This document shows positions 46,231 to 55,915 of a DNA stretch of 64,000 bases, one piece after another (the first letter of the stretch is position 1; each line of letters starts with the position of its first letter). This DNA comes from Pseudomonas gregormendelii (GTDB lineage: Bacteria > Pseudomonadota > Gammaproteobacteria > Pseudomonadales > Pseudomonadaceae), in the NCBI RefSeq assembly GCF_017114825.1, contig NZ_JADEVO010000004.1, positions 174,250-238,249 of the forward strand, given 5' to 3'. The position numbers and the translations under genes are program-made. The notes below the pieces were generated by a model. The model worked only from the letters and a program-made list of their open reading frames with translations. It made no database searches and was not told the DNA's origin.

Positions 46231-48876
46231 ATGCAAGACCTCGATCCCGTCGAAACCCAGGAATGGCTGGACGCCCTGGAATCGGTTCTCGACAAAGAAG
46301 GCGAAGACCGTGCCCACTATCTGATGACCCGTATGGGCGAACTTGCAACCCGCAGCGGTTCGCAGTTGCCTTACGCCATCACCACGCCATACCGCAACAC
46401 AATTCCCGTCACCCACGAAGCACGCATGCCTGGCGACCTGTTCATGGAACGCCGCATTCGCTCGTTGGTACGCTGGAACGCGATGGCAATGGTAATGCGT
46501 ACGAATTTGAAAGATTCGGACCTGGGCGGACACATCTCCAGCTTCGCTTCCAGTGCGACTCTGTACGACATCGGCTTCAACTACTTTTTCCAGGCCCCGA
46601 CCGACGAACACGGCGGCGACCTGATCTACTTCCAGGGCCACACCTCGCCAGGCGTTTACGCCCGTGCGTTCATGGAAGGCCGCATCACCGAAGACCAGAT
46701 GAACAATTTCCGCCAGGAAGTGGACGGCCAGGGCCTGTCGTCCTACCCGCACCCTTGGCTGATGCCTGATTTCTGGCAGTTCCCGACTGTATCCATGGGT
46801 CTGGGCCCGATCCAGGCGATCTACCAGGCGCGCTTCATGAAGTACCTGGAAGCTCGTGGCTTTATTCCGGAAGGCAAGCAGAAAGTCTGGTGCTTCCTGG
46901 GCGACGGCGAGTGCGACGAGCCGGAATCCCTGGGCGCGATCTCGCTGGCTGGCCGCGAGAAGCTCGACAACCTGATCTTCGTCATCAACTGCAACCTGCA
47001 GCGCCTCGACGGCCCGGTTCGCGGCAACGGCAAGATCATCCAGGAACTCGAAGGCGTGTTCCGTGGTGCCCAGTGGAACGTGACCAAAGTCATTTGGGGC
47101 CGTTTCTGGGACCCGCTGCTGGCCAAGGACGTCGACGGTATCCTGCAACGTCGCATGGACGAAGTCATCGACGGCGAGTACCAGAACTACAAAGCCAAAG
47201 ACGGCGCGTTCGTACGTGAACACTTCTTCAACTCGCCAGAACTCAAGGCGATGGTTGCTGATCTGTCCGACGACGAGATCTGGAAACTCAACCGTGGCGG
47301 CCACGATCCGTACAAGGTCTACGCGGCGTACCACGAAGCGGTCAACCACAAAGAACAGCCTACCGTCATCCTGGCCAAGACCATCAAGGGTTACGGCACA
47401 GGTGCTGGCGAAGCGAAGAACACTGCGCACAACACCAAGAAAGTCGATGTCGACAGCCTGAAGTTGTTCCGCGACCGCTTCGACATCCCGGTCAAGGACG
47501 AAGAACTGGAAAACCTGCCGTTCTTCAAACCAGAGCCGAACAGCGCCGAAGCCCGCTACCTCAGCGAGCGTCGCACTGCACTGGGCGGTTTCGTGCCACA
47601 GCGCCGCGCACAGAGCTTCGGCGTACCGACGCCGGACCTCAGCACCCTCAAGGCCATCCTCGACGGCTCGGGCGACCGTGAAATCTCCACCACCATGGCC
47701 TTCGTGCGGATCCTCGCGCAACTGGTCAAGGACAAGGAAATCGGCCCGCGCATCGTTCCGATCATCCCGGACGAAGCCCGTACCTTCGGTATGGAAGGCA
47801 TGTTCCGCCAATTGGGCATCTACTCCTCCGTCGGCCAGCTCTACGAGCCAGTCGATAAAGACCAGGTGATGTTCTACAAGGAAGACAAGAAGGGCCAGAT
47901 CCTCGAAGAAGGCATCAACGAAGCGGGCGCCATGAGCTCCTTCATCGCTGCCGGTACTTCGTACTCCAGCCACAACCAGCCAATGTTGCCGTTCTACATC
48001 TTCTACTCGATGTTCGGCTTCCAGCGTATCGGCGACCTGGCCTGGGCTGCAGGCGACAGCCGTACCCGTGGCTTCCTGATCGGCGGCACCGCCGGGCGGA
48101 CCACGCTGAACGGCGAAGGCCTGCAACACGAAGACGGTCACAGCCACATCCTGGCTGCCACCATCCCGAACTGCCGCACCTTTGATCCAACCTACGGCTA
48201 CGAGCTGGCGGTGATCATCCAGGACGGCATGAAGAAGATGACCGAAGAGCAGCAGGACGTTTTCTACTACATCACCGTGATGAACGAGTCCTACCAGCAA
48301 CCAGCCATGCCGGCTGGTGTCGAGGAAGGCATCATCAAGGGCATGTACCTGCTCGAAGAAGATACCCGCGAAGCGGCGCACCACGTTCAGCTGATGGGCT
48401 CCGGCACCATCCTGCGTGAAGTCCGTGAAGCAGCGAAGATCCTGCGTGAAGAGTTCAACATCGGCGCTGACGTCTGGAGCGTTACCAGCTTCAACGAACT
48501 GCGTCGCGATGGTCTGGCCGTAGAGCGCAGCAACCGCCTGCACCCGGGCCAGAAGCCGCAACTGAGCTACGTCGAGGAATGCCTGAACGGCCGTAAAGGT
48601 CCGGTCATCGCCTCTACCGACTACATGAAGCTGTTCGCTGAGCAAATCCGCCAATGGGTCCCGTCCAAGGAATTCAAAGTCCTGGGCACCGACGGTTTCG
48701 GCCGCAGTGACAGCCGCAAGAAGCTGCGTCACTTCTTCGAAGTCGATCGTCAATTCGTGGTGTTGGCAGCCCTGGAAGCATTGGCTGACCGTGGTGATAT
48801 CGAACCTAAAGTGGTGGCTGAAGCCATCGCCAAGTTCGGCATCAACCCGGAAAAACGCAACCCACTGGACTGCTGA
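46231..48876 (+). CDS. aceE: Pyruvate dehydrogenase E1 component
   Basis: AceE decarboxylates pyruvate with thiamine diphosphate and acetylates the lipoyl groups of AceF. It is the homodimeric 881-residue form, starting MQDLDPVETQEWLDALESVL at the ATG at 46231, which has GGAG upstream. The ThDP motif starts at GDG 224-226 (GDGECDEPESLG) and ends at the FVINCN segment about 30 residues later. aceF follows after 11 bases. Two palindromic operators 110-180 bases upstream suggest control by a GntR-type repressor. Confidence 0.97.
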   Translation: MQDLDPVETQEWLDALESVLDKEGEDRAHYLMTRMGELATRSGSQLPYAITTPYRNTIPVTHEARMPGDLFMERRIRSLVRWNAMAMVMRTNLKDSDLGGHISSFASSATLYDIGFNYFFQAPTDEHGGDLIYFQGHTSPGVYARAFMEGRITEDQMNNFRQEVDGQGLSSYPHPWLMPDFWQFPTVSMGLGPIQAIYQARFMKYLEARGFIPEGKQKVWCFLGDGECDEPESLGAISLAGREKLDNLIFVINCNLQRLDGPVRGNGKIIQELEGVFRGAQWNVTKVIWGRFWDPLLAKDVDGILQRRMDEVIDGEYQNYKAKDGAFVREHFFNSPELKAMVADLSDDEIWKLNRGGHDPYKVYAAYHEAVNHKEQPTVILAKTIKGYGTGAGEAKNTAHNTKKVDVDSLKLFRDRFDIPVKDEELENLPFFKPEPNSAEARYLSERRTALGGFVPQRRAQSFGVPTPDLSTLKAILDGSGDREISTTMAFVRILAQLVKDKEIGPRIVPIIPDEARTFGMEGMFRQLGIYSSVGQLYEPVDKDQVMFYKEDKKGQILEEGINEAGAMSSFIAAGTSYSSHNQPMLPFYIFYSMFGFQRIGDLAWAAGDSRTRGFLIGGTAGRTTLNGEGLQHEDGHSHILAATIPNCRTFDPTYGYELAVIIQDGMKKMTEEQQDVFYYITVMNESYQQPAMPAGVEEGIIKGMYLLEEDTREAAHHVQLMGSGTILREVREAAKILREEFNIGADVWSVTSFNELRRDGLAVERSNRLHPGQKPQLSYVEECLNGRKGPVIASTDYMKLFAEQIRQWVPSKEFKVLGTDGFGRSDSRKKLRHFFEVDRQFVVLAALEALADRGDIEPKVVAEAIAKFGINPEKRNPLDC

Positions 48877-48887
48877 GGAGACACTCT

Positions 48888-50846
48888 GTGAGCGAACTCA
48901 TTCGCGTACCTGACATCGGCAGCGGTGAAGGTGAAGTAATCGAACTATTTGTGAAGGTCGGCGACCGTATCGAAGCCGAACAGAGCATCCTGACGCTTGA
49001 GTCGGACAAGGCGAGCATGGAAGTTCCTGCTCCCAAGACCGGCATCGTCAAAAGCCTCAAGGTGAAGCTGGGCGACCGCCTGAAAGAAGGCGACGAACTG
49101 CTTGAGCTGGAAGTCGAGGGTGACGCTGCTGCGGCACCTGCGGCTGCCGCAGCGCCGGCGGCCAAGGCTGAAGAGAAACCGGCGGCAGCTCCTGCTGCAG
49201 CCGCTCCTGCTGCGGCGCCTGCTGCTGCCTCCGTACAGCAAGTGCATGTGCCGGACATCGGTTCGTCGGGCAAGGCCCAGATCATCGAGATCCAGGTCAA
49301 AGTCGGCGACACCGTCGAGGCTGATCAGTCGCTGATCACCCTGGAGTCCGACAAGGCGAGCATGGAAATCCCTTCGCCTGCCGCTGGCGTGGTCAAGAGC
49401 ATCAGCGTCAAGCTCAATGACGAAGTGGGCACCGGCGACCTGATCCTGGATCTGGAAGTGGCAGGTGCTGCGGCGCCTGCTGCTGCCGCTCCGGCCCAGG
49501 CTGCTGCGCCTGCCGCCGCTGCTGCACCTGCTGCTGCCCCGGCCGCACCGGTTGCCGACAGTGTCCAGGACATTCATGTGCCGGACATTGGTTCGTCGGG
49601 CAAAGCCAAGATCATCGAAGTACTGGTCAAGGCCGGCGACACCGTCACCGCCGACCAGTCGCTGATCACCCTGGAATCCGACAAGGCAAGCATGGAAATC
49701 CCATCGCCTGCCGCCGGCGTGGTGGAAAGCATTTCCATCAAGCTGGATGACGAGGTTGGTACCGGCGACCTGATCCTCAAGCTCAAGGTCAAAGGCGCTG
49801 CGCCTGCTGCTGCCCCGGCAACCGCCGCTGCCGCACCGGCTCCTGCACCTGCGGCCGCCAAGGCTGACGCTGCTCCGGCTGCCACTGCGCCTGCCGCACC
49901 GGCTGCTGCCCCGGCCAAGCCGGGCGCCAAGGTTCACGCAGGCCCGGCTGTTCGCCAACTGGCCCGTGAATTCGGTGTCGAGCTGAACGCGGTCGGCGCC
50001 AGCGGTCCACACGGTCGCATCCTGAAAGAAGACGTTCAGGTTTACGTCAAAGCCATGATGCAGAAGGCCAAGGAAGCACCGGCCGCTGCTGGCGGCGCAA
50101 CCGGTGGCGCGGGCATTCCACCGATTCCGGTCGTGGACTTCAGCCGCTTCGGTGAAACCGAAGAAGTGCCGATGACTCGCCTGATGCAGATCGGCGCTTC
50201 CAGCCTGCACCGCAGCTGGCTGAACATCCCGCACGTGACTCAGTTCGATTCGGCTGATATCACCGACCTGGAAGCGTTCCGTATCGCCCAGAAAGCCGTT
50301 GCAGAGAAAGCCGGCGTCAAGCTGACCATCCTGCCGCTGCTGCTCAAATCCTGCGCGCATCTGCTCAAGGAGCTGCCGGACTTCAACAGCTCGCTGGCGC
50401 CAAGCGGCAAGGCAATCATCCGCAAGAAGTACGTGAACATCGGCTTCGCGGTCGACACCCCTGAAGGCCTGCTGGTACCGGTCATCAAGAACGTTGACCA
50501 GAAGAGCCTGCTGCAGCTTGCCGCTGAAGCGGCTGCGCTGGCTGCCAAAGCCCGCGACAAGAAGCTCACCGCTGACGACATGCAAGGTGCCTGCTTCACC
50601 ATTTCCAGCCTCGGGCACATTGGCGGTACCGGCTTCACGCCGATCGTCAACGCGCCGGAAGTGGCGATCCTCGGTGTCTCGAAGGCAACCATCCAGCCGG
50701 TCTGGGATGGCAAAGCCTTCCAGCCGAAACTGATGCTGCCACTGTCGCTGTCCTACGATCACCGTGTGATCAACGGCGCCGCTGCTGCACGCTTCACCAA
50801 GCGCCTGAGCGACCTGCTGGCCGATATCCGCACCATCCTGCTGTAA
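48888..50846 (+). CDS. aceF: Pyruvate dehydrogenase E2 (dihydrolipoamide acetyltransferase), three lipoyl domains
   Basis: AceF forms the core of the complex and passes acetyl groups to CoA. The 652-residue chain has three lipoyl domains with lipoyl lysines at 41, 156 and 266 (each in ESDKASME), joined by Ala/Pro linkers, then the E3/E1-binding domain (GPAVRQLAREFG to about 388) and the acetyltransferase domain with His625 in SYDHRVING. Lipoyl domains 2 and 3 are very similar in protein and DNA, implying an internal duplication. Start is GTG at 48888 with TGAGGAG. No lpd gene is adjacent. Confidence 0.97.
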   Translation: MSELIRVPDIGSGEGEVIELFVKVGDRIEAEQSILTLESDKASMEVPAPKTGIVKSLKVKLGDRLKEGDELLELEVEGDAAAAPAAAAAPAAKAEEKPAAAPAAAAPAAAPAAASVQQVHVPDIGSSGKAQIIEIQVKVGDTVEADQSLITLESDKASMEIPSPAAGVVKSISVKLNDEVGTGDLILDLEVAGAAAPAAAAPAQAAAPAAAAAPAAAPAAPVADSVQDIHVPDIGSSGKAKIIEVLVKAGDTVTADQSLITLESDKASMEIPSPAAGVVESISIKLDDEVGTGDLILKLKVKGAAPAAAPATAAAAPAPAPAAAKADAAPAATAPAAPAAAPAKPGAKVHAGPAVRQLAREFGVELNAVGASGPHGRILKEDVQVYVKAMMQKAKEAPAAAGGATGGAGIPPIPVVDFSRFGETEEVPMTRLMQIGASSLHRSWLNIPHVTQFDSADITDLEAFRIAQKAVAEKAGVKLTILPLLLKSCAHLLKELPDFNSSLAPSGKAIIRKKYVNIGFAVDTPEGLLVPVIKNVDQKSLLQLAAEAAALAAKARDKKLTADDMQGACFTISSLGHIGGTGFTPIVNAPEVAILGVSKATIQPVWDGKAFQPKLMLPLSLSYDHRVINGAAAARFTKRLSDLLADIRTILL

Positions 50847-50850
50847 CACC

Positions 50851-50880
50851 AACTGGCCCTCCCTCCCGGGAGGGCCAGTT
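50851..50880 (+). terminator. Hairpin just downstream of aceF
   Basis: AACTGGCCCTCC pairs with GGAGGGCCAGTT four bases after the aceF stop. It lacks a strong T run, so it may act as a 3' end stabiliser in front of the real terminator. Confidence 0.6.
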
Positions 50881-50918
50881 GCGTTTCGCGTTTTCCGAGC
50901 GCCACGCTCGTACCTCAA

Positions 50919-50946
50919 CCCCGCCAATTTGGCGGGGCTTTTTTTT
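50919..50946 (+). terminator. Intrinsic terminator of aceEF
   Basis: CCCCGCC-AATTT-GGCGGGG is followed by C and eight T residues. Confidence 0.9.
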
Positions 50947-51245
50947 GCCTGAATGTTTTAACCGAATTCCTGCAGCAGGGCAGAACAGGCAACCTGTTGC
51001 AGAGAATCGATATTCCGTTGCGCTGCCCCCCGGATCGCAGCCCTGGGTGCTGCGATTCTTTAGGGCCAAAATAATACTTTCGACCCGCAACTGCAGAATT
51101 CCCAATCCCTGCCGACATATTCTTATAGCACTTGGCCTCCATCTCTCTTGTCAGTCGGTGTCGCAATGATGCAACCTTGCGACACGCAACAGAAAAGAGG
51201 GCGCGAGCCCGGCGCGACCAGTACTTTCGCAGCGAGTCTCCCTTC
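50947..51245. other. Leader region of the DipA-like gene with two further hairpins
   Basis: No gene is convincing here. ATCGCAGC pairs with GCTGCGAT (51034-51056) and is followed by TCTTT, a weak terminator shape. GTGTCGCAA pairs exactly with TTGCGACAC (51158-51185) around a 10-base loop, about 60 bases before the start codon. The stretch is AT-richer around 51061-51130 (ATAATAC, TTATAGC), where a promoter could lie. Confidence 0.5.
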
Positions 51246-53939
51246 ATGAAAAGCCAACCCGATGCCGCCAGCCGTATGGCGGCCGAGGTAGTGACGCAAT
51301 TGCCTGTGCCCTCGCGGCTCGGCATGCTGCGTTTCGAGCGGCTGAATGAAGCCAGCTGGGCGATGCTGTTTCTCGACCCCAACTGCGAACGACAATTTGG
51401 CCTGGCGGCGGTTGAGCTCTGCTCCCTGATCAGTTCGCCCTATGCCAGCCTGATGGAGCCGCAAGCGCGCCATCAGCTGCATGATGCGATTCAGCAGCAG
51501 CTCACCGAAGCCTCCAGTTACCTGATCCGCTATACCCTGCACACCCCCGCCGGCGCCTTGAAGCTGCTGGAGCTGGGCGAAGCATTCAAACAGCACAACC
51601 GACAGCTGTTGCGCGGCTACCTGCTGGTGGTGGACGAACTGTTCGAAGGCAACCCTCTACTGGCCGCATTGGACCTGGAAACCCAGAACTCGCGCCTGCA
51701 AATCGCCCTTGAACTCAACCAGCGCACCCAGCAGGAACAGCTGATGCACCTGGAACGAGTGCGTGCGCAGCAAGACTTGATCCTTCTGCTGACGCGTCAG
51801 CGCTACACCAGCATCAACTCCCTGCTGGAAGCCGCCGAGCTGATCACCCGCAGCGCCTGTGATATGTACGAGGTCGATTGCGCTAGCCTGTGGAACCTTG
51901 AGGGGGCGATGCTGGTACCGATCTCGGCCTATCACCGCGCGAGCCAGAAGCATCAACTGCCAGACCCGATCGATGTCAGTGGTTTCCCTGACTATCTGGA
52001 AGCCCTGCACACCGGCCGCGCCATCGACGCCCACAATGTCATGCGCGACCCGCGCACCCGCGAGCTGGTCGAATGCCTGCAACCACGGGATGTCATCGCC
52101 ATGCTCGATGCCAGCGTTCGGGTCGACGGCCAAGTGGTCGGGGTGCTATGCCTAGAGCAGAATGCCACCGCCCGCGCCTGGCAGTCGGACGAAATAGCTT
52201 TTGCCGGCGAGCTGGCGGACCAGTTTGCCCAAGTGATCAGCAATCACAACCGCCGCACCGCCACCAGTGCCCTGCACCTGTTCCAGCGGGCAGTCGAGCA
52301 GAGCGCGAACGCCTTTCTGCTGGTCAATTGCGATGGCATCGTGGAGTACGTCAACCCCAGCTTTACCGCGATCACCCAGTACAGCACCGAGGAGGTTCAC
52401 GGCCAGCAACTGTCCCAACTGCCGGCCCTGGAAAACCTCAGTGAATTGCTGTTTGACGCGACTTCAGCGCTGGCCAAGAGCAACAGCTGGCAGGGCGAAT
52501 TCAAAAGCCGACGCAAGAACCTCGAACCCTACTGGGGCCAGTTGTCGATCTCCAAGGTGTACGGCGACAACCGCGAGCTGACGCATTACATTGGCATTTA
52601 CGAAGACATCACCCAGAGCAAACTCGCCCAGCAGCGAATCGAACGTCTCGCCTACACCGACAACCTGACCAACCTGGGCAATCGACCCGCCTTCATCCGC
52701 AACCTCGACGAACGCTTCGCCCGGGATACCGATACGCCCATCAGCCTGCTGCTGGTGGACATCGACAACTTCAAGCGGATCAACGACAGCCTCGGCCACC
52801 AGACCGGCGACAAGCTGCTGATCAGCCTCGCCCGCCGCCTGCGCAACAGCCTGAGCCCCAGCGGCAGCCTGGCGCGCTTTGCCAGCAACGAATTCGCCGT
52901 GTTGCTGGACAACACCGACCTCTGCACCGGCCAACAGGTCGCCAACCAGCTGCTGGCGACGCTCGACAAGCCAATGTTCGTCGACAACCAGCTGATCAGC
53001 GTCACCGGCTCCGTGGGCCTGGCGTGCGCGCCACTGCATGGCCGCGACCCGCAGACGCTGATGCGCAACGCTGGCCTGGCGCTGCACAAGGCCAAGGCCA
53101 ACGGCAAGCATCAGGTTCAGGTGTTCACCGAGGCATTGAATGCCGAGGCCAGCTACAAACTGTTCGTCGAGAACAACCTGCGTCGCGCCCTGACCCAGAA
53201 TGAACTGGACGTGTTCTACCAGCCCAAGCTGTGCCTGCGCAGTGGGCGCCTGCTGGGCATGGAAGCGCTGCTGCGCTGGAACCATCCAGACAAGGGCATG
53301 ATCCGCCCCGACCAGTTCATCAGCGTCGCCGAGGAAACCGGCCTGATCATCCCGATCGGCAAATGGATCGCACGCCAGGCCTGCCGCATGAGCAAAGACC
53401 TGACTGCCGCCGGCCTGGGCAATTTGCAGGTGGCGATCAACCTGTCGCCCAAACAGTTCTCCGACCCGGACCTGGTGGCATCCATCGCCAATATCCTCAA
53501 GGAAGAAGCGCTACCGCCCAACCTGCTGGAGCTGGAACTGACGGAAGGCCTGCTGCTCGAAGCGACCGAAGACACGCACTTGCAACTCGACCAGCTCAAG
53601 CGCCTGGGCCTGACCCTGGCCATGGATGACTTCGGCACCGGCTATTCGTCGCTCAGCTACCTGAAAAAATTCCCGATCGATATTATCAAGATCGATCGAA
53701 GCTTCATCCACGAAATCCCGGACAACCAGGACGACATGGAAATCACCTCCGCAGTGATCGCCATGGCCCACAACCTGAAGCTCAAAGTAGTAGCCGAAGG
53801 CATAGAGACCGCCGAGCAGCTGGCCTTCCTGCGCCGCCACCGCTGCGACGTCGGCCAGGGCTACCTGTTCGACCGGCCAATCCCGGGCAGCGAGCTGATC
53901 GAGAAGCTCAAACGCTATCCGCGCGGCCCGATTGCCTGA
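51246..53939 (+). CDS. dipA: PAS/GAF-GGDEF-EAL cyclic-di-GMP phosphodiesterase (DipA-like)
   Basis: An 897-residue multidomain protein. Order: N-terminal sensory part (1 to about 170), a GAF-like domain (about 190-340), a PAS domain (about 345-465, ALHLFQRAVEQSANAFLLVN), a GGDEF domain whose active site is degenerate (ASNEF at 546-550), and an EAL domain with intact EAL at 673-675, NLSPKQFSD, DDFGTGYSSL and KIDRSFI. It should hydrolyse c-di-GMP, with the GGDEF part regulatory. P. aeruginosa PA5017 (DipA, needed for biofilm dispersion) has the same place and layout. The ATG at 51246 matches the family N-terminus, but its ribosome site is weak. Confidence 0.9.
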   Translation: MKSQPDAASRMAAEVVTQLPVPSRLGMLRFERLNEASWAMLFLDPNCERQFGLAAVELCSLISSPYASLMEPQARHQLHDAIQQQLTEASSYLIRYTLHTPAGALKLLELGEAFKQHNRQLLRGYLLVVDELFEGNPLLAALDLETQNSRLQIALELNQRTQQEQLMHLERVRAQQDLILLLTRQRYTSINSLLEAAELITRSACDMYEVDCASLWNLEGAMLVPISAYHRASQKHQLPDPIDVSGFPDYLEALHTGRAIDAHNVMRDPRTRELVECLQPRDVIAMLDASVRVDGQVVGVLCLEQNATARAWQSDEIAFAGELADQFAQVISNHNRRTATSALHLFQRAVEQSANAFLLVNCDGIVEYVNPSFTAITQYSTEEVHGQQLSQLPALENLSELLFDATSALAKSNSWQGEFKSRRKNLEPYWGQLSISKVYGDNRELTHYIGIYEDITQSKLAQQRIERLAYTDNLTNLGNRPAFIRNLDERFARDTDTPISLLLVDIDNFKRINDSLGHQTGDKLLISLARRLRNSLSPSGSLARFASNEFAVLLDNTDLCTGQQVANQLLATLDKPMFVDNQLISVTGSVGLACAPLHGRDPQTLMRNAGLALHKAKANGKHQVQVFTEALNAEASYKLFVENNLRRALTQNELDVFYQPKLCLRSGRLLGMEALLRWNHPDKGMIRPDQFISVAEETGLIIPIGKWIARQACRMSKDLTAAGLGNLQVAINLSPKQFSDPDLVASIANILKEEALPPNLLELELTEGLLLEATEDTHLQLDQLKRLGLTLAMDDFGTGYSSLSYLKKFPIDIIKIDRSFIHEIPDNQDDMEITSAVIAMAHNLKLKVVAEGIETAEQLAFLRRHRCDVGQGYLFDRPIPGSELIEKLKRYPRGPIA

Positions 53940-53946
53940 GACGCCC

Positions 53947-54040
53947 ATGCGGGAGCCAGCCTGCTGGCGATAGCGTCGTGTCAGCCAGCATCCACGTCAT
54001 TGACGTACCGTACTGCGAGCAGGCTCACTCCTACAGGGGT
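53947..54040. repeat. Inverted REP pair between dipA and msrA
   Basis: GGGAGCCAGCCTGCTGGCGATAGC on the left and GCGAGCAGGCTCACTCCTAC on the right are unlike REP variants facing each other, i.e. a mixed pair. Confidence 0.8.
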
Positions 54041-54114
54041 AGTGCGTTAACGGGCATCATTGGGCACACTGGTGGTCTACCTATTTACATCCAACCTGAC
54101 TGAGAGGACTGATC

Positions 54115-54762
54115 ATGGTTCTGCGCTCGGAAATACTGGTGAATAAAAACGTGCTCCCAACTAAAGAACAAGCTCTGCCTGGCCGCGAAACCCCTATGTC
54201 CCTGCCGGAGAAACATTTCGTCCACGACGCGCCGCTGCTGGGCCCGTTCGTCACCGACGTGGATTTCGCGATCTTCGGCCTGGGCTGCTTCTGGGGTGCG
54301 GAACGCAAATTCTGGCAGCGCGAAGGCGTGGTCAGTACGGTGGTCGGTTACGCCGGCGGCTTCACACCCAATCCGACGTACGAAGAGGTCTGCTCAGGCC
54401 TGACTGGCCACAGCGAAGTGGTTTTGGTGGTCTACGAGCCGGCGAAGGTCAGCTACGAAGCGCTGCTGAAAATGTTCTGGGAGCTGCACAACCCGACTCA
54501 AGGCATGCGCCAGGGCAACGACATCGGCACGCAGTATCGCTCGGTGATCTATGCGACCAACCCGACTCAACTGGAAGCGGCCAAGGCCAGCGCAAAAGTG
54601 TTCCAGGCTGAGCTGACCAAAGCCGGTAAAGGCACCATTACCACCGAAATCGAAGAAGCACCGACGGTCTATTTCGCCGAGGCGTATCACCAGCAGTACC
54701 TGGCGAAAAACCCTGAAGGGTATTGCGGGATCGGCGGCACTGGCGTGACTTGCCCGATCTGA
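54115..54762 (+). CDS. msrA: Peptide methionine (S)-S-oxide reductase
   Basis: MsrA repairs oxidised methionine. The 215-residue protein has the catalytic Cys58 in [13 protein letters not shown], the conserved GYAGG and Tyr/Glu substrate-pocket residues, and C-terminal resolving cysteines in [15 protein letters not shown]. The long N-terminal extension before the catalytic Cys is normal for the E. coli-like class. ATG at 54115 has GAGAGGA upstream. Flanked by REPs, so probably monocistronic. Confidence 0.96.
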   Translation: MVLRSEILVNKNVLPTKEQALPGRETPMSLPEKHFVHDAPLLGPFVTDVDFAIFGLGCFWGAERKFWQREGVVSTVVGYAGGFTPNPTYEEVCSGLTGHSEVVLVVYEPAKVSYEALLKMFWELHNPTQGMRQGNDIGTQYRSVIYATNPTQLEAAKASAKVFQAELTKAGKGTITTEIEEAPTVYFAEAYHQQYLAKNPEGYCGIGGTGVTCPI

Positions 54763-54778
54763 TCGGACACCGCTTCCC

Positions 54779-54887
54779 CCTGCAGGAGCCAGCTTGCTGG
54801 CGATGGTCGTCAACGATAACGCGGGAAACCTGATACCCCGCAGTGCTCAATGGCTTCTCGCGAGCAAGCTCGCTCCTACACGGGTGT
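54779..54887. repeat. REP pair between msrA and rlmJ
   Basis: TGCAGGAGCCAGCTTGCTGGCGATGG faces CGCGAGCAAGCTCGCTCCTACACGGG across about 55 bases. It fills the gap between the convergent msrA and rlmJ, in which no other terminator is visible. Confidence 0.8.
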
Positions 54888-54900
54888 TTGATCGCCGCTA

Positions 54901-55737
54901 TTATTCGGCGATCAACCAATCCATCTGCCACCCGCCCTGGGTCTGCCCAAGCTTTTGCGACAACCACGGCAGTAACTCGCGCAACTCCTCCTCAAGCCCC
55001 CACGGCGGATTGGCAATCGCCAGCCCGGAGCCGTTCAAGCTGTTCGGCGTATCCAGTGGATGCACCAGCAACTCTACCCGTAACAACTTCGGCGCGCCGG
55101 TGCCTGCAAGGTCTTGATAGAAGCGCCGCAACATGCGCTGGTCCTTGACCGGATACCAGATCGCCGCCACCGTCTGGCGCATTCGGCCGATAGCCTCTTT
55201 CAGCGACGCCGCACAGCGCTGCATCTCATCCAGCTGCTCGAACGGCGGGTCGATCAACATCACCGCACGCTTCTCCTGCACCGGCAACATCGCCCTAGGC
55301 ACATGCCAGCCCTCGCCCAGGTGCACTTTGACCCGTCGATCGCCGGCCATGTTGTCCTTAAGCAACAGGCCATCCTCGGGGTGCTTCTCGTTGAGCATCA
55401 CCCGATCCTGCGGTCGCGTAAGACGCCGCGCCAGTTCCGGCGATCCCGGGTAATAGCGCAACTGGCCATCCGGGTTCATGTCATGCAACACCTTCATGTA
55501 ATCGGCGGTCAATGCCGGCAAGTCCGGTTGATCCCAAAGACGCGCAATGCCTTCAAGGTACTCGCCGGTTCGGCTGGCCTGATCACCCTGCAGGTCATAC
55601 AGGCCGATACCGGCGTGGGTATCGAGATAGGCAAACGGCTGCTCCTTGCGCGACATCAGGGCGATGAGGCGGGTCAAGGTCAGGTGTTTGAACACGTCGG
55701 CGTGATTGCCGGCATGGAAGGCGTGACGATAATTCAT
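54901..55737 (-). CDS. rlmJ: 23S rRNA (adenine2030-N6)-methyltransferase
   Basis: RlmJ methylates A2030 of 23S rRNA with SAM. From the ATG at 55737 (GCAGGAG upstream) it is 278 residues and begins MNYRHAFHAGNHADVFKH, a family hallmark. The SAM-binding part contains LDTHAGIGLYDL and the catalytic DPPFE at 163-167. It is downstream of putP on the same strand but behind a strong terminator. Confidence 0.93.
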   Translation of the reverse strand: MNYRHAFHAGNHADVFKHLTLTRLIALMSRKEQPFAYLDTHAGIGLYDLQGDQASRTGEYLEGIARLWDQPDLPALTADYMKVLHDMNPDGQLRYYPGSPELARRLTRPQDRVMLNEKHPEDGLLLKDNMAGDRRVKVHLGEGWHVPRAMLPVQEKRAVMLIDPPFEQLDEMQRCAASLKEAIGRMRQTVAAIWYPVKDQRMLRRFYQDLAGTGAPKLLRVELLVHPLDTPNSLNGSGLAIANPPWGLEEELRELLPWLSQKLGQTQGGWQMDWLIAE

Positions 55738-55841
55738 GATTGCTCCTGCGCAGGCCGGCAAGTTTACCCTGTACCGAGCGTAACGTCAGGGCTTCGCGGC
55801 CGAGCGGGCTGAGCGCGACCATTTCGCGCCTCGGGGGCATA

Positions 55842-55880
55842 AAAAAACGGCCCACCTCCAGAGGAAGCGGGCCGTTTTCG
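55842..55880 (-). terminator. Intrinsic terminator of putP
   Basis: AAAACGGCCC pairs with GGGCCGTTTT; on the minus strand the stem ends in seven T residues. It lies about 35 bases past the putP stop. Confidence 0.88.
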
Positions 55881-55915
55881 TGTTCGGCAAAGGCTCAGAG
55901 CATCAGCTCATCGCA

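Noticed and set aside
46132..48753. A long minus-strand open frame (873 codons) opposite aceE
   Set aside because: Same reason; aceE is certain and this frame reads as its complement.
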